From Lingula anatina (lineage: Eukaryota; Brachiopoda; Lingulata; Lingulida; Lingulidae), in the NCBI RefSeq assembly GCF_001039355.2, contig NW_019773628.1:10516-53059 (forward strand): DNA of 42,544 nucleotides, in the 5' to 3' direction. Under the pieces are notes generated by a model. That model worked only from the letters and a program-made list of their open reading frames with translations, had not been told where the DNA came from and ran no database searches. Positions 31,800 through 42,544 of this stretch are shown one piece after another. The position numbers were made by a program, and so were the translations under genes. Numbering within the stretch: the stretch's first letter is position 1; every line of letters begins with the position of its first letter.

Positions 31800-33278
31800 A
31801 GGTTCCATTTTAGTTGTCCCGTGACCATTTCCGTATATAGATTACATTGGTAATGTACCGAAATAACGTTATTTTTCTCTTTAAATTGAACACCATTTCA
31901 ACGGGCACCCGTCTCCATGGTGTACATTACAATGACTGAGTTTACTTGTGAATGACCCTTAAATCGGAACTTAAGTAAGCTCAGTATCTGTGGGTATTTC
32001 TAAGGGCAAATTTGGGACAAAGAAAGCCAAGATATGAAGTTGCCTCGCAGACAATTTTTTGAGTGCAATTTTTTTGTTTACGTACTAAAAGAGAGGAATG
32101 TCACTATTACATTATAATATGCGTCTTCGGACAAAAAAAATCGTAGAATGTGCTAGATGAGGCAAAACAAAGATGCTGTTGTTGATGCTGAATTAATTTT
32201 GTTTCTACTTAAAAATAGAACAAAATTAATAAGATAAAAAAGTATGTTTCAAGTAAATATTCGATGAAATATTAAATCTTTTAGGGCGTAGCAACCATTT
32301 TATGTATAAAGAAAAGATAAGTTTTTACCAATCTGATGAAATAGCCTACAGTATAAAATATTGAACGAACAACTTCAATAAATTCAACCAAAAATTTCAA
32401 TTCTTTGATCAAACCAGCCCGACTTATTCCACTATTAGTTTATTAATTTTCACACGTTATAGAAATCTGGAGTTTTTATACTTATGATGTACTAACAATA
32501 TATCGCAGATTAAAGCTCGAAAGATTGTTAACGCTATGCATAAAATTGTTTTCAATTTTAATTTGGCAGTTTTAATTGTGAAGTTTATTTTAAAACAACA
32601 GTTTTCACGCACGCTCCTTTCAATATATACAGCGACGGGCTACTTATTGCCCCGGCCCTTTATAAGGAACGAACAAAACCGGTAGATCTTAATTTTACCT
32701 GGCCACTAACATCATTATCTCGGCATTTTTTCTCTCTGTAGCTCATGAAAAAATTGACAAGGTTTTACTTTTACATATTCGTTTTTAAAAAATGATCCAA
32801 AATATTTATTGGGTGTAAAAGAACATGAGTACGGTTAAAATAATATGTTCAGTTCGTATACGAAGTTCCGATTTCGAACGTGCACCAAAGAAAGGATAAT
32901 GGAGCGACAAACATCGACATCAACGTTAATTCATGTTACATCATATCCAGAAAAGGAATGACAACTGATTTTAGTACAATTAAAAACGCCTGAGAAAGAA
33001 GCCGGGACTCTTTCACGTTGTTAATTTTCATGTAGTCTCTCGGATGAAATAAAAAACCCGACGTTTTTAAACGCGCTGCAAAAAAAGAAAATAAAATGCC
33101 CCCTACCTCCAGAATGTTACGACATGTATTGTTATAGACAGGTAAGGATCAAATCAAACAGGCTAATTCAACTTTGAAGGAAGCTGTCAAGCTCACACGA
33201 CTATGAATGACGGTTTAACAAACTTCAAACACAATTACTATAATTTTCTCCCCGAACATGTAAAATTCCAATATTCAC
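31800..33278. other. No recognisable gene
   Basis: AT-rich DNA. A hairpin at 32192-32229 (ATTAATTTTGTT/AACAAAATTAAT) lacks flanking duplications. Confidence 0.5.
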
Positions 33279-33530
33279 ATCCTTTGATTGACAAGGTGCC
33301 AATCATATTCAGTTAGATTTGATAGCTGCTGTCAAGTAATAACAGCTTGATTGACAGGTTATATAAACAAACGTCAATCACATTCAATACACTCTACTCT
33401 CAGACCATGCAAAGCTCAAACTTTTATATCCTTTGATTGACAAGGTGCCAATCATATTCAGTTAGTTTTAATAGTTACTGTCAAGTAATAACAGTTTGAT
33501 TGGCAGGTTATATAAACAAACGTCAATCAT
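33279..33530. promoter_or_regulatory. Duplicated cluster of TGATTGAC motifs
   Basis: Two copies of a unit offset by 149 bases (33279-33427 and 33428-33530, the second partial). Motifs: TGATTGACA at 33285 and 33434, TGATTGACAG at 33348, TGATTGGCAG at 33497, GTCAATCA at 33373 and 33522, CCAATCA at 33299 and 33448. TGATTGACAG is the known PBX-MEIS/PREP composite site. Each unit also has TTATATAAA. A regulatory role is inferred; a duplicated fragment of a mobile element is the alternative. Confidence 0.4.
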
Positions 33531-33949
33531 CGTGCACTGTGATTTTTTTCTCGCTGTGAAACAGTGAGGTCGCCGAAAGAGAGCGCTCAAATCTGAAGTT
33601 GGGATAGTAATTAACTTAAAAAATATTCCAAGAGAATATATGCAACCTGTTTCCAAGGCTAGTTCTCTTTCTACCCTTCAGCATGTATAATACGATACTC
33701 TAGATTACAAACTTTTCAGTAAAAAGAAGAATTCAGTAAAAGAAACCGATTTAAAAACAGATTCAATTAAAGAAATATGACATTTGACGTTATTCTGGAG
33801 GTAGCGCATGAGTCATTTCAAAATAAGAGCAACCATAAAAATGTGTACATGTACTTCAGTATGTGCGTGGAAGAAGGTAAAATAACCGTTTTTTCATAAT
33901 GGGTGGAGTATTGACAGATTTTTTTTACGGTCAAAGTCTACTTTCTGCA

Positions 33950-33955
33950 AAATAA

Positions 33956-33994
<39 letters not shown>

Positions 33995-33997
33995 ATA
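33950..33997. repeat. AAAT microsatellite
   Basis: About eleven AAAT units. Confidence 0.95.
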
Positions 33998-34333
33998 CTA
34001 ATTCATCCTCATTAAAGGTGACATTCGTGTTGTGGTTGAGGTAAGTGGTTTAATTTTTGCGGGGCTAAATGTTAGCAAGGACCTGTGATAATAAGTTGAT
34101 GGGGAACAAAAATATAACTGTAAACAAAAATTTAACTGTGGCCAACTCTCCAGACATTTTCATGTGCGTCGTCCATTTGTATTTAACAAACAAACCGCCA
34201 CCTCGCTCTTGTAAATATTTTGTTGGTTTATTTAACTGCTGTAAAGTGTGGATAAAATAGTTCAAAACGCCCTCACATGCAGTGCCGTTGTTTTTGCGAC
34301 TTCAGCTGCTGGGGTAAGGTGGAGGGTCGAGGA

Positions 34334-34607
34334 CAGGGACGGATCCAGGACTATTTGAAGGGGGGGGGGGGACTGGCCTCGGATGCGAAGTCGACCATAG
34401 CCCGGCCCCTTGGTGTGGGGTTTGGGGCCTACTCAACAAATATGGTGTTTTGGAGAGCAAACAGTGCCCTTTGGTACGGTTAAGAAGTATGATTTAGCTA
34501 GTCAAAATTCTAATTTCAAGAGGGGAAAATTGGTGTGATTTATATTTCAGAAACCAAAAAGGGGGGGGGGGGCAGGACCTCCTGACCCCCCTCTAAATTA
34601 GCCACTG
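34334..34607. mobile_element. Small DNA element related to 10396-10555
   Basis: Starts CAGGGACGGATCCAGGA and ends CTCTAAATTAGCCACTG. The left interior (GGATGCGAAGTCGACCATAGC then CCCTTGGTGTGGGGTTTGGGG) matches the element at 10396. G runs lie at 34360-34371 and 34560-34572. No clear target duplication. Confidence 0.55.
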
Positions 34608-34619
34608 CATGCAGCAAAG

Positions 34620-36830
34620 TTTATAAACCGCGATTCTAAGTACAAGTAGGTCACGTGATGTCATCAGATTTTTCCTTCCTCGGATGCTTAAAAAATCTCC
34701 ACTTTGATTTCTCATAATGGTTCGTGACTTTTATTTTACTTAAAGGATCCGTTCAACTTCAACAAAAGAGAAAACTAAAATGAAAATTTAACCTTACAAT
34801 TATCAGAAAGATCCCCGTCGGAGTTCAAATAGCACAACAGTTCAATAAAATATTATTTCAATCACAACGAAAACTGGGCAAGAGAGCTTTCTAGTCGTGC
34901 ACGCGCGAACAAGCAGGTGTTTCATCGGAGCCAAGATGTTAAGTATTTCATATCAATTAATGTCAACAAATTATTAAAAATTAATGCAAATGTTATTTTA
35001 TAATACCGGAGGAATGAAAAACCTTTCCGTTCGGTTTAATAATTACACGAGAAAGGGAGTCACCGTGATACTCCACACAGAGGAAGATGAGAATTACGCT
35101 GCAAGGTTTAACGGATTAAGTGTTTAATGAAAATATAACTATAATCAAAATGTAATCATTAAAGGTGGGGTGCTAATGCGTCTCAAAAACACTGGGTTTG
35201 TGCTGAAATAAAAAAAAACGGGATTTACCCTCCAAAATATGCAGGCAAAAATAAGGCACAAAGGAAAATGAACGCTCTATGGTCAGAGCTCATGTGTGAC
35301 CCTTGTAGAGGGTAATAATACACCCTCTGAAATTACAGGGGTCTCTAGTATAGCTTGTTACAAAATAAAGGATGGATACACGCTTCTCAACACATTGGTG
35401 TAAACTTGGACATGATAATCAATTCGTAATTTTGTCCATGGTGTAAAATAGGATTCACAAACAAATATGATGGGTATGTAGTCAGAGAACGTGTACCGCC
35501 TGATTATCTCAAATATCCGGGTCGATACAACAATTTTAAATAACCTAGTAGCGACCCCTGTATGACAGAATACACTGTCCGCACACTGTCAGATGATTAT
35601 ACCTCTGCAAAATAACCATCCGTTACTTGTTACTTAGGGACCATTCCCAGACTCTATCGTACTAACTGTAGATCGATCTATCTCCAAGGGAATTCTCGCT
35701 ATAATTCCACACGTTCTGGGATAAACATGTCCTTTTTTTTAATTTGGGTGTCGGTTTTACAAAACGTAATAAACAACTCTGAATAAAACAACACTGGGAC
35801 AATATTTAAAAAATAATTCAATTTAGAAATTAATCTTATTTTTGACCAAACAAAGCCACTCAGTTAAATTAAAGTAAAATATGGTTTTGCGGTTTACAGC
35901 GACTGATATGTCGGACGATTAATTCTAGGGCAATTCTCAAGACCGCCCTCTCGAGGCATTTATAAATTTCTTCAGTGGTTTACTGAATATAAGAAAAAGG
36001 ATAACATAAAAAAAGACTGGCCATTAATTATAAGATTAAGGAAACTCACTTATGCGCTTAAACAAACACTTGGTCAACCTTAAGTCAGATGCAAATTTGC
36101 CATAACGTTATTTTTCATTATTTCCATTTTATCCTTTTTCTATAAAAGTAAACGTTTTATTATTTCATTAGATGTGAATGCGTTTTTTTAATAACTGGTT
36201 AAGTAAATAATAATTTTGAAACTAGTAAAAGAAAAGTTTTGAAATTTGTTTTTATGGCTGGGGGTAGTGGTGACAGAATGGATACCTGGATTAGTAAGAT
36301 TTTCCATGTTCCTTGATTAAAGGTAGGCAAGGTGATTAAGGGGGAGGGGGGCAATTAAAAATGTCAGTTACTGCATCAATGGGATACCTGGATGAGTAAG
36401 ATTATTTGTTTACCTCAACTCTACCTGTAGATACAATTTAATTCAAGGCATGCATAATTTTCTCAATATCATATTATATTGTTTATAGTCAGGATGATAT
36501 TCATTACAGGAGGGTGGGGTTGGGGGTGGGGGAGCTGCCCTGATACCATGTTGGACTTGGACAGCCTTGACACACTTAGCAAAATACAGTATATACAGCC
36601 ACAATGACATGTTCAGCAAATTATTGTGCCCGCAGTTACTCATGCCTTTCAAAATTCCAAACATAATAGTATGACCTTATAGCCACCTGGATTATTACTT
36701 TTTTGGAGAAATATTAGACTTTGTGTTTGTAAGTGATATGTATAAGGGGGCACTTTGAAGTTTTGAGCCAAATGTAAGCCATAAAAGGAACAAATAAAAA
36801 CACAGTGAAATATTTAGAATATTTACTTTG
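34620..36830. other. No recognisable gene
   Basis: AT-rich DNA. At 35637-35690 the text TTAGGGACCATTCCCAGACTC followed by TAGATCGATCTA resembles the ends of the Harbinger-type MITE at 9028-9248, so a fragment of that family is likely. An imperfect hairpin at 35313-35334 (AGAGGGT/ACCCTCT) has no duplication. Confidence 0.4.
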
Positions 36831-36864
36831 TTTATAAAATAAATTTTACAAAATAACACATACC

Positions 36865-36950
36865 AACTTGGATCTTTGAATCCCAAATCTAGCATTACTA
36901 ATTCATCTTTAACTAAATTTAGAAGAGTTGTTAACTTAACAAGACAAAAC
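36865..36950 (-). CDS. Candidate internal exon, unidentified
   Basis: On the minus strand, TATGCAG precedes an open stretch reading FCLVKLTTLLNLV then KDELVMLDLGFKDPS, followed by a good donor, GTATGTG. It starts in phase 0 and ends in phase 2. The leucine-rich text looks protein-like, but I recognise no family and cannot join it with confidence to the exons at 37.7-39.9 kb. Confidence 0.3.
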
Positions 36951-37298
36951 TGCATATGTCATCCCACAATTTGTATTAGTATCTTTCAAAGTTCATATTG
37001 ATTTCATTATGAATTATTATTATTATTGCATCTAAAAACATGGAATTCGTTCTAGTTCCCCACTGTCTTTGCATATATATATATACAGTCTCATTCAACA
37101 TTCACAAAGGTGAACTAAGTAAATTCCTAAATTGCATCCATAATTTACACTATATTCTTACACTATTCTATATTTTGTTAAAGAGTATTATTTGTACTCA
37201 TAAAAGATACTGTTTATGTAATATTCAGACATATTTCAGGAAATATCAAATAAAAAAAATTTCAACTTGGCAATGTTTACAGACTGACATCATGCACA

Positions 37299-37308
<10 letters not shown>

Positions 37309-37329
<21 letters not shown>
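37309..37329. repeat. TA microsatellite
   Basis: A short (TA)n run. Confidence 0.9.
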
Positions 37330-37648
37330 GTTGCCTTCCAAAAACTTCACCTTTCCGTTTCCACTGAACTTGACATTTGGAAGTTCTCATCCCCCCCCCC
37401 CCCCAAAAAAAAAGGTCATCTCAGTGAATAATCTTAATCCAATTTTAACAGAGAAACAGCTGTAAATACACTCACTGTACTGTGACATTTCTGTAACACA
37501 GTCCAAAATGTGTGATGATAGAAAAGTCCCACAAATCAAATAGTTGTTTTTGTGATGTTTCTCGCCTCATAGCAAGGGCAATTGTAAGTTCAATGCATGT
37601 TCACACAATACCAGTTTATATTTTCTGTGGGCATGCAAAAAGATGTCC

Positions 37649-39886
37649 TTAGAAAAAGAGAATGTGACTTTTGGTTGGCGCTGAAATCCCAGAAACTGAA
37701 TGTCCATCAGTCCAGTGATGAAAGTTACAATGTTTGATAACTCTAATCCCTTTCTTCTGCCAGCTGAAAAGGAAATAGTAAAGTGCCCCATAAAAAAACT
37801 TGTAAGCATACATAACACAAACGTAATACATTAATAATTTGTTCCCAAAATAAGTAGCGTAGTCAATTACCATAGTCAAAACCTCAACAGAAAAAATCTA
37901 CAATAAAGAAGCAGCAGTCAGTAATTTTTCCAAAAACAAACCCAACTTAGAAGTAGCCTTGTACACTATTATAATGATTTAGGGCCCATTCCATTGAAAC
38001 TTTTCATTCTATATATATCTGCTCCAACTCCACGGAAATTCTGGCTGAATACAATCAGATTAACATGCCTTCTCTTGTTTCAACAAACGCATATAATCAC
38101 CAGCTTTTTTCTGTATTTTATTCAATGCCAGGAGGCATGTTAATCTGATTGCATTCAGCAGGAGTCCCTGTGGAGTTGGAAGTATCTATGTAGTTTCATT
38201 GGGAATGGGCCCTTAGAGAGCAACCTACACTGTCTGTGTTCTACAGAAACAACTCAATTCAATTATTTACTGACAATTTGAAACAAAAGATTTTAATTTA
38301 TAACACCAACACAAGGTTTTTGTCAATTTAAAATAAAAAACTATTTAATTATTACCTGTAGCCTCTCTTGAATATCTTAAGAATTCTCCACATGTAACTT
38401 CCTCCTCTGTTTAGAAGACAATCAAGGAATGTTGGGCATGGACCTCCTTGAAGTGGGCCTAAGTCCTGGAAAAATACAATATACAAATACTATTTATTAT
38501 ATCATATACAAAAATACTCCTAGGAGCCGGGCCAGAGAGATGTACCAACATGGGATACCTGCTGGCTGGGACTGAAATAACAAGTAAATGACATTAATAG
38601 CACCAGTTATAGCTAAATCATTGCACTAGCATGAAATGGCACATTTATAGTTCTTGTTGGACACTGCTGAAAAAAAATATTAAAAAAAAAATGCATTATA
38701 TTTTTCATTACCTATATTTTGTACAAGAATAAGGCTTCGTTCACATGGAAAGTTTATTTTCTAAAAAACTATTTTCTATTCACGGTATCTTATGATCACT
38801 GTCTGTGCCCTGAATATCCCGCAGCGTAATTACTGGCAGCGCGAGCCAGTTACTTATAGTAACTGGCTCGCGCTGCCAGTAATTACGCCGCAGGATATTC
38901 AGGGCACAGACCGTGATCACTAAACATACCGCGAATAGAAAATAGAATTTAGAAAATAGACTTTCCATGTGAACGAAGCCTAAGTGTACTGCATTGTATC
39001 CAATGTAGCTCTGTAACAAGGTGATAGGAGATATGAACCCTTAATCATAATGCTTCATTAACAAAGACATTATTTCAGATCTTTTGTGATAAAATCAAAA
39101 GTAAAAACTTTTAAGAAAATTTTCTGAATCAGTTTGCAGTATTTGTTGTTGTGATCAAATGGGTGTTAAAACAGTTCTGTTAGCTGATCAGGTGAGGGAG
39201 ATATATTTGAATTCAATATTACAGTTTTCAACCCTAGAATGCTGTTTTTACACCATGAACTTGGCAAATTCACCCCGATTTATTTTTGATGCAGCAGAAT
39301 TATCTCATAACATGACAATATTTATTTTCCATATTATCTAAGAAGATAAAGAAAAAACCCAAATGTAACAATCAATCTCTCTTAAGTGATACCACTGAAA
39401 GCATAACAATTGACAAAGAACCGCGGCATGAAGAATCCATAATCAATACAACAGCTTGAAAATGCTTTAAATTTATTTATATATGTATATATTTATATAT
39501 CTGGGGTAGCGCTAGCACTCGCCAATTTAGCCAAATGCTAAAACTGACTTAATTTGGCTTAACAAAAAGGACTTGATTTGGCAAATTTAGTCAAATAAAA
39601 ACTATTTTCATAAGAAATTGACAAAAAAGTGATGATTTGGCTAAGCGAAAAAAATTGCTAGCGCTACCCCAGTATATGTTATGTATATATAATGATACTG
39701 TCAAAATGAAAAAAAGGATGACAGTTGCAGGAGATAATCATTTGCTTCAAACATTGCAGTCTAGCAAAATATCATTTTAGAACATGGTTCCTCACAAATT
39801 TGTTTGTTACATTACTGCAATAATACTGTAATAATACTGCTTACCATATCACCTTCCAGTCTCTGGCTGTGTAAATCCCACTTGTC
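37649..39886 (-). CDS. Candidate three-exon fragment of an unidentified gene
   Basis: Minus-strand exons 39886-39845 (DKWDLHSQRLEGDM), 38465-38356 (DLGPLQGGPCPTF to KIFKRGY) and 37763-37649 (SWQKKGIRVIKHC to HILFF, TAA). The middle exon is the best supported, with acceptor TATTTTTCCAG and donor GTAATAA. The first has donor GTAAGC but a weak acceptor, TTTTAG; the third has acceptor CCTTTTCAG. All three join in phase (0, then 2), giving about 88 codons. I recognise no domain, upstream exons are not found, and the last exon may instead be spliced internally. Two Harbinger-type MITEs lie in the two introns. Confidence 0.4.
37979..38215. mobile_element. Harbinger-type foldback MITE, 231 bp
   Basis: The element at 37982-38212 starts GGGCCCATTCCATTGAAAC and ends GTTTCATTGGGAATGGGCCC. 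Inner arms also pair (GAATACAATCAGATTAACATG against CATGTTAATCTGATTGCATTC), so the whole element folds back. TTA flanks it on both sides (37979-37981, 38213-38215), as in PIF/Harbinger. Confidence 0.85.
38730..38983. mobile_element. Harbinger-type foldback MITE, 248 bp
   Basis: The element at 38733-38980 has perfect 20-bp ends GGCTTCGTTCACATGGAAAG and their inverse, and TAA on both sides (38730-38732, 38981-38983). Its arms pair almost along the full length, around a centre near 38857 (CTGGCTCGCGC arms). A 79-codon minus-strand frame here only reads the palindrome. Confidence 0.9.
39501..39672. mobile_element. MITE with CTGGGGTAGCGCTAGCA ends, 172 bp
   Basis: It starts CTGGGGTAGCGCTAGCA and ends with the exact inverse TGCTAGCGCTACCCCAG. 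The interior repeats TTTGGC(T/A)AA-type text. It sits in an alternating TA tract, so the target duplication (TA or longer) cannot be read. Superfamily unknown. Confidence 0.8.
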
Positions 39887-40620
39887 CTAAAACTTGCTAC
39901 ATCTCATGTGTTGCATATGTGGATGAGATGAAGGCTAGGGATGTTCTGGCTGGTTTTAACTGTCTGTTCCTTATTATTACAAGCCATGTCCATGTAGCCA
40001 GCTGCTGCCTAGAAGCCACCATGTCATACAGAAAGGTGCTGGAAAAAATAAAACAGTCCAGTCAACCACTAGTTTCCGTCATGAAGAAGTCTGATTTGTT
40101 TTTGTGCTGGATACAGTATTTGGCACTGCAGCCAGTTGCAACAAAATGTCAGTGCCACCTGAGCTTGGGGATGAGGTACGGCTGACAGAGATATCAACAA
40201 GGTGCCAGTGGGATGGTCAAGTGAAATGAAATGGGCATGTGTGTTCTGCGGCAGCATGTCTGAGGAAGGGTGGACATTGACCTCTAGAAGAACTGGATAT
40301 TTTTTTTAAATAAAAAGGGCTAACGTTTTGGGCATGCATGTGGTTGGAAAAGGTTGTCATGCTCCTAAAAGACTGAGTGCATTTTTATCCATGCCTCTCC
40401 CTCTTCATAGCCATCCCTGGCTGGACCATACCAAACAGTTAGGAGACATAGCATGACAGACTGCCCAGGAGAGCATAGATAAGGTGGTGCTACATGTACA
40501 AGTAAAACAGCTTCTGCATGGCATGGACGTCGATTCGGGGAAGGTTGTGGACTGTGCCATCACAATAGATAGCTCATGGCAGAGCCCCAACAAGAGCTGC
40601 GATTTTGATTCTGAGGGCTA
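39861..40620 (+). pseudogene. Decayed transposase-like sequence
   Basis: Plus-strand frames 39863-40185 (CVNPTCPKTCYISCV..., to TGA) and about 40465-40620 (ESIDKVVLHVQVKQLLHG, then GKVVDCAITIDSSWQS, TAG) are separated by stops. The second resembles the ...D-x-AVS-x-DGTW-Q... segment of Mutator-like transposase domains, with degenerate residues. The assignment rests on one motif. The first exon proposed for the minus-strand gene (39845-39886) overlaps its left end, so the two calls partly compete. Confidence 0.3.
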
Positions 40621-42498
40621 GTTGAAAGAGATACAGTTTTCATTTGTAGTTCTAACATGCTGTTGTTGATAGGTTGATTTATGTGAATTCAATTTCTTTT
40701 CTCTTAAACTACACCACTTTTGTTATCATTATGAAATGAAGTGTAACTGGATATGGTTTATACATCGAAAAGACTATTTGAAAGCAAATTGTAAACGTAA
40801 AAAATGCTTACAAACTATGGAGATACGAATACAAGATAACACATACTTGTTGGGAAATTAATATAGATAAACCTACTTTTAAAATGAATTATACTTTGAA
40901 TTTATATGCAAGCGTTCCAACTCGCCCTCTTGTTCCAACTCACCCCACTGCCTGTTCCAACTTACCCCGCGGGTGGGGTGAGATGGAACGTTTTAAGATG
41001 CAACTTTGAGCATTTATTACTCTAAAATAAAAAGACCTACTTGATGTCTTATTTCATAGATGAGTGCGGCATATAATTATCTCCTATCAGTGTTTTTATT
41101 TTTGTCCCCAAATCTTTGACTGCTGAGATATCGCAAAAAAGGTGAAAAGTGTTCCAACCAACCCTGCTCTCCCCTACGTCTACGCCTCGACGCTGAGCAA
41201 GCCTTGCGGGTTGAAAACAACTGATCTCAGACTGGTAAAAAAAATCAATTCTGTTAATTTCAGTTGTCATATTAAAATTCAAATAGGGCGTAGGTAGATC
41301 ACATAACTAGTTTAAGTCCACTAAAGCTACTGGTTTCAAATATAAGTGACCGGCCTTTGTTTACAACACCTGTCTCCTGGGAAATACTCGTCCCACTTGT
41401 GAAGCGCATCATGAAAATGATCGTAGGTGAGGGAAATATATAATTTGGTGTAGGTTTGGACTTCACCAAAATGATGAGGGAAGAGTTTCAGAAGACAGAT
41501 CAAGTACTAATTAGAAAGTGCAAAACAGCAAGTGAAAACTAGGAAAATCGCCAACATGCCTACGGACAAATGGACGCATTTAAAAAATGCTAAGATGCAT
41601 ACAGGTCTGGTGAATTTTACCAAACTGCAAAGGCTGCTCCAAGATACAAAACATGTCAAAACCCAATGCAGTGTGGGTTTTGCTGGCTGTGTTTTCTCCA
41701 CCAGAGTAATAACTTGATTTTTTTAAAAATTCAGATCTGTAACTGTACATAATGAGAAAAATACCACAATATCAGCACAAAACTGAAAGGTTTTAATTGG
41801 TACATATATTGGTACATAAATTGGTACATATTGGTACATAAAAACACATAGAAATCTAAAAAAAAAGTGGCAGGAATTTTTTAAGGTGAAAGAGACATCT
41901 GATGGAGACTCTCTTGAAATGTTGCTAAAATGCTGTTGATTTTAGGCATTCTCATTACAGCTGCATTCAAAAGATTTGATGACATAGAGAAAGCTACAAA
42001 ACATACGGACATTAATCGAAGAACTGACAGTCAAGAGAAGACAAATTCTAGTGTTGTCTCCAAAACAAACTGACAACTTTAGTGACACTCTTGGTTGCAG
42101 TCTGTTGAGTATTATCATATTCATAATTCACAAGTGGTAAATCAGGGACAAACAGATTTTTATCTCCCTAGACAAGCTGTAAAAAGAATTTATTCATTAA
42201 CATTAAGTGTTGTTCTACCATTTTACTAAGAAGGCTGGCTAATGACCAAGTCGGTTTGGAACTTGGCAGCAAAGAAGCAACAACACAATGTCAAGTTTGC
42301 TATGAGAATTGAACACACAGGAGAAGCTAAGGCATCGTTCCCATACCAAGATAGATCTTGTGATCGTTGTAAAATTTTGTCCTTTTCACAAAATGAAAGT
42401 ACAACAACACTGAGCGTCCATGTGGTTTTAGAATGGTTAAAGATACTTGTGAATTATAATTTTTTATACAAGTGTTTCTACTTCTCTTCTATTGTAGG
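40621..42498. other. No recognisable gene
   Basis: Contains GTTCCAACTCACCCC-type phrases at 40915-41000, two of which form a hairpin (GTTCCAACTTACCCC against GGGGTGAGATGGAAC), and four tandem TTGGTACATA copies at about 41798-41840. The open frames have no domain. Confidence 0.4.
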
Positions 42499-42544
42499 AC
42501 AAATTGCGATGAGGAAATTCCCAAAGATTTTATGGATGTTGCAC
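42499..42544 (+). CDS. Possible exon running off the right edge
   Basis: After a good acceptor (CTTCTCTTCTATTGTAG) one frame is open to the end of the window, reading TNCDEEIPKDFMDVA. Only 46 bases are present, so nothing can be said about function. Confidence 0.25.

Noticed and set aside
38561-38573. A 13-nt microexon (TCCCAGCCAGCAG) on the minus strand
   Set aside because: Acceptor and donor look good, but including it breaks the phase between the 39845 and 38465 exon ends.
38780-39019. 79-codon minus-strand frame
   Set aside because: It lies almost entirely in the foldback Harbinger-type MITE and reads the palindrome.
1-42544. CRISPR arrays, bacterial operons, rRNA genes
   Set aside because: None seen; spliced exons and metazoan-type repeats show this is eukaryotic nuclear DNA.

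Overview
This is eukaryotic genomic DNA from what looks like a marine invertebrate. It is AT-rich, its gene is cut into many short exons with GT/AG borders, and it carries AAAT, CA and TTA microsatellites, decayed non-LTR retrotransposons, a tRNA-like SINE and many small DNA transposons. A polycystin-1-type gene fits deuterostomes such as echinoderms or hemichordates, or molluscs, but the species cannot be named from the sequence.

Layout. 1-470 is a GC-rich block of imperfect repeats. 803-2930 is copy A of a dispersed repeat whose copy B is at 29685-31313. 4387-9361, minus strand, is the best gene: nine consecutive exons whose splice phases all agree encode one membrane segment, a complete PLAT domain and four more membrane segments of a polycystin-1-like protein. 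It stops before the channel region. A phase-compatible first exon may lie at 13156-13166. 9.4-18 kb is mostly mobile-element debris (Harbinger-type MITEs, a 35-bp minisatellite, two LINE remnants). 20366-21934, plus strand, is a C2H2 zinc-finger gene whose fingers all carry Cys where the helix Leu normally sits; its 5' part is frameshifted. 22-36 kb is largely gene-poor. 36.8-39.9 kb, minus strand, holds candidate exons of one or more genes I do not recognise, interrupted by two Harbinger MITEs. 39.8-40.6 kb, plus strand, holds a decayed transposase-like sequence, and a possible exon runs off the right edge.

The most striking signal is none of the genes. Eight tiny, mostly perfectly palindromic insertions (17-32 bp) are scattered through the window, each between direct repeats of 7 bp (seven exact, one with a single mismatch). 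Five share the consensus CAAGRAG...CTYCTTG, and four sit inside a single LINE copy. They look like very small mobile hairpins, or the collapsed remains of an inverted-repeat transposon with 7-bp target duplications. A second recurring theme is PIF/Harbinger-type MITEs with TTA/TAA target duplications, one of which sits 4 nt inside an intron of the polycystin-like gene.
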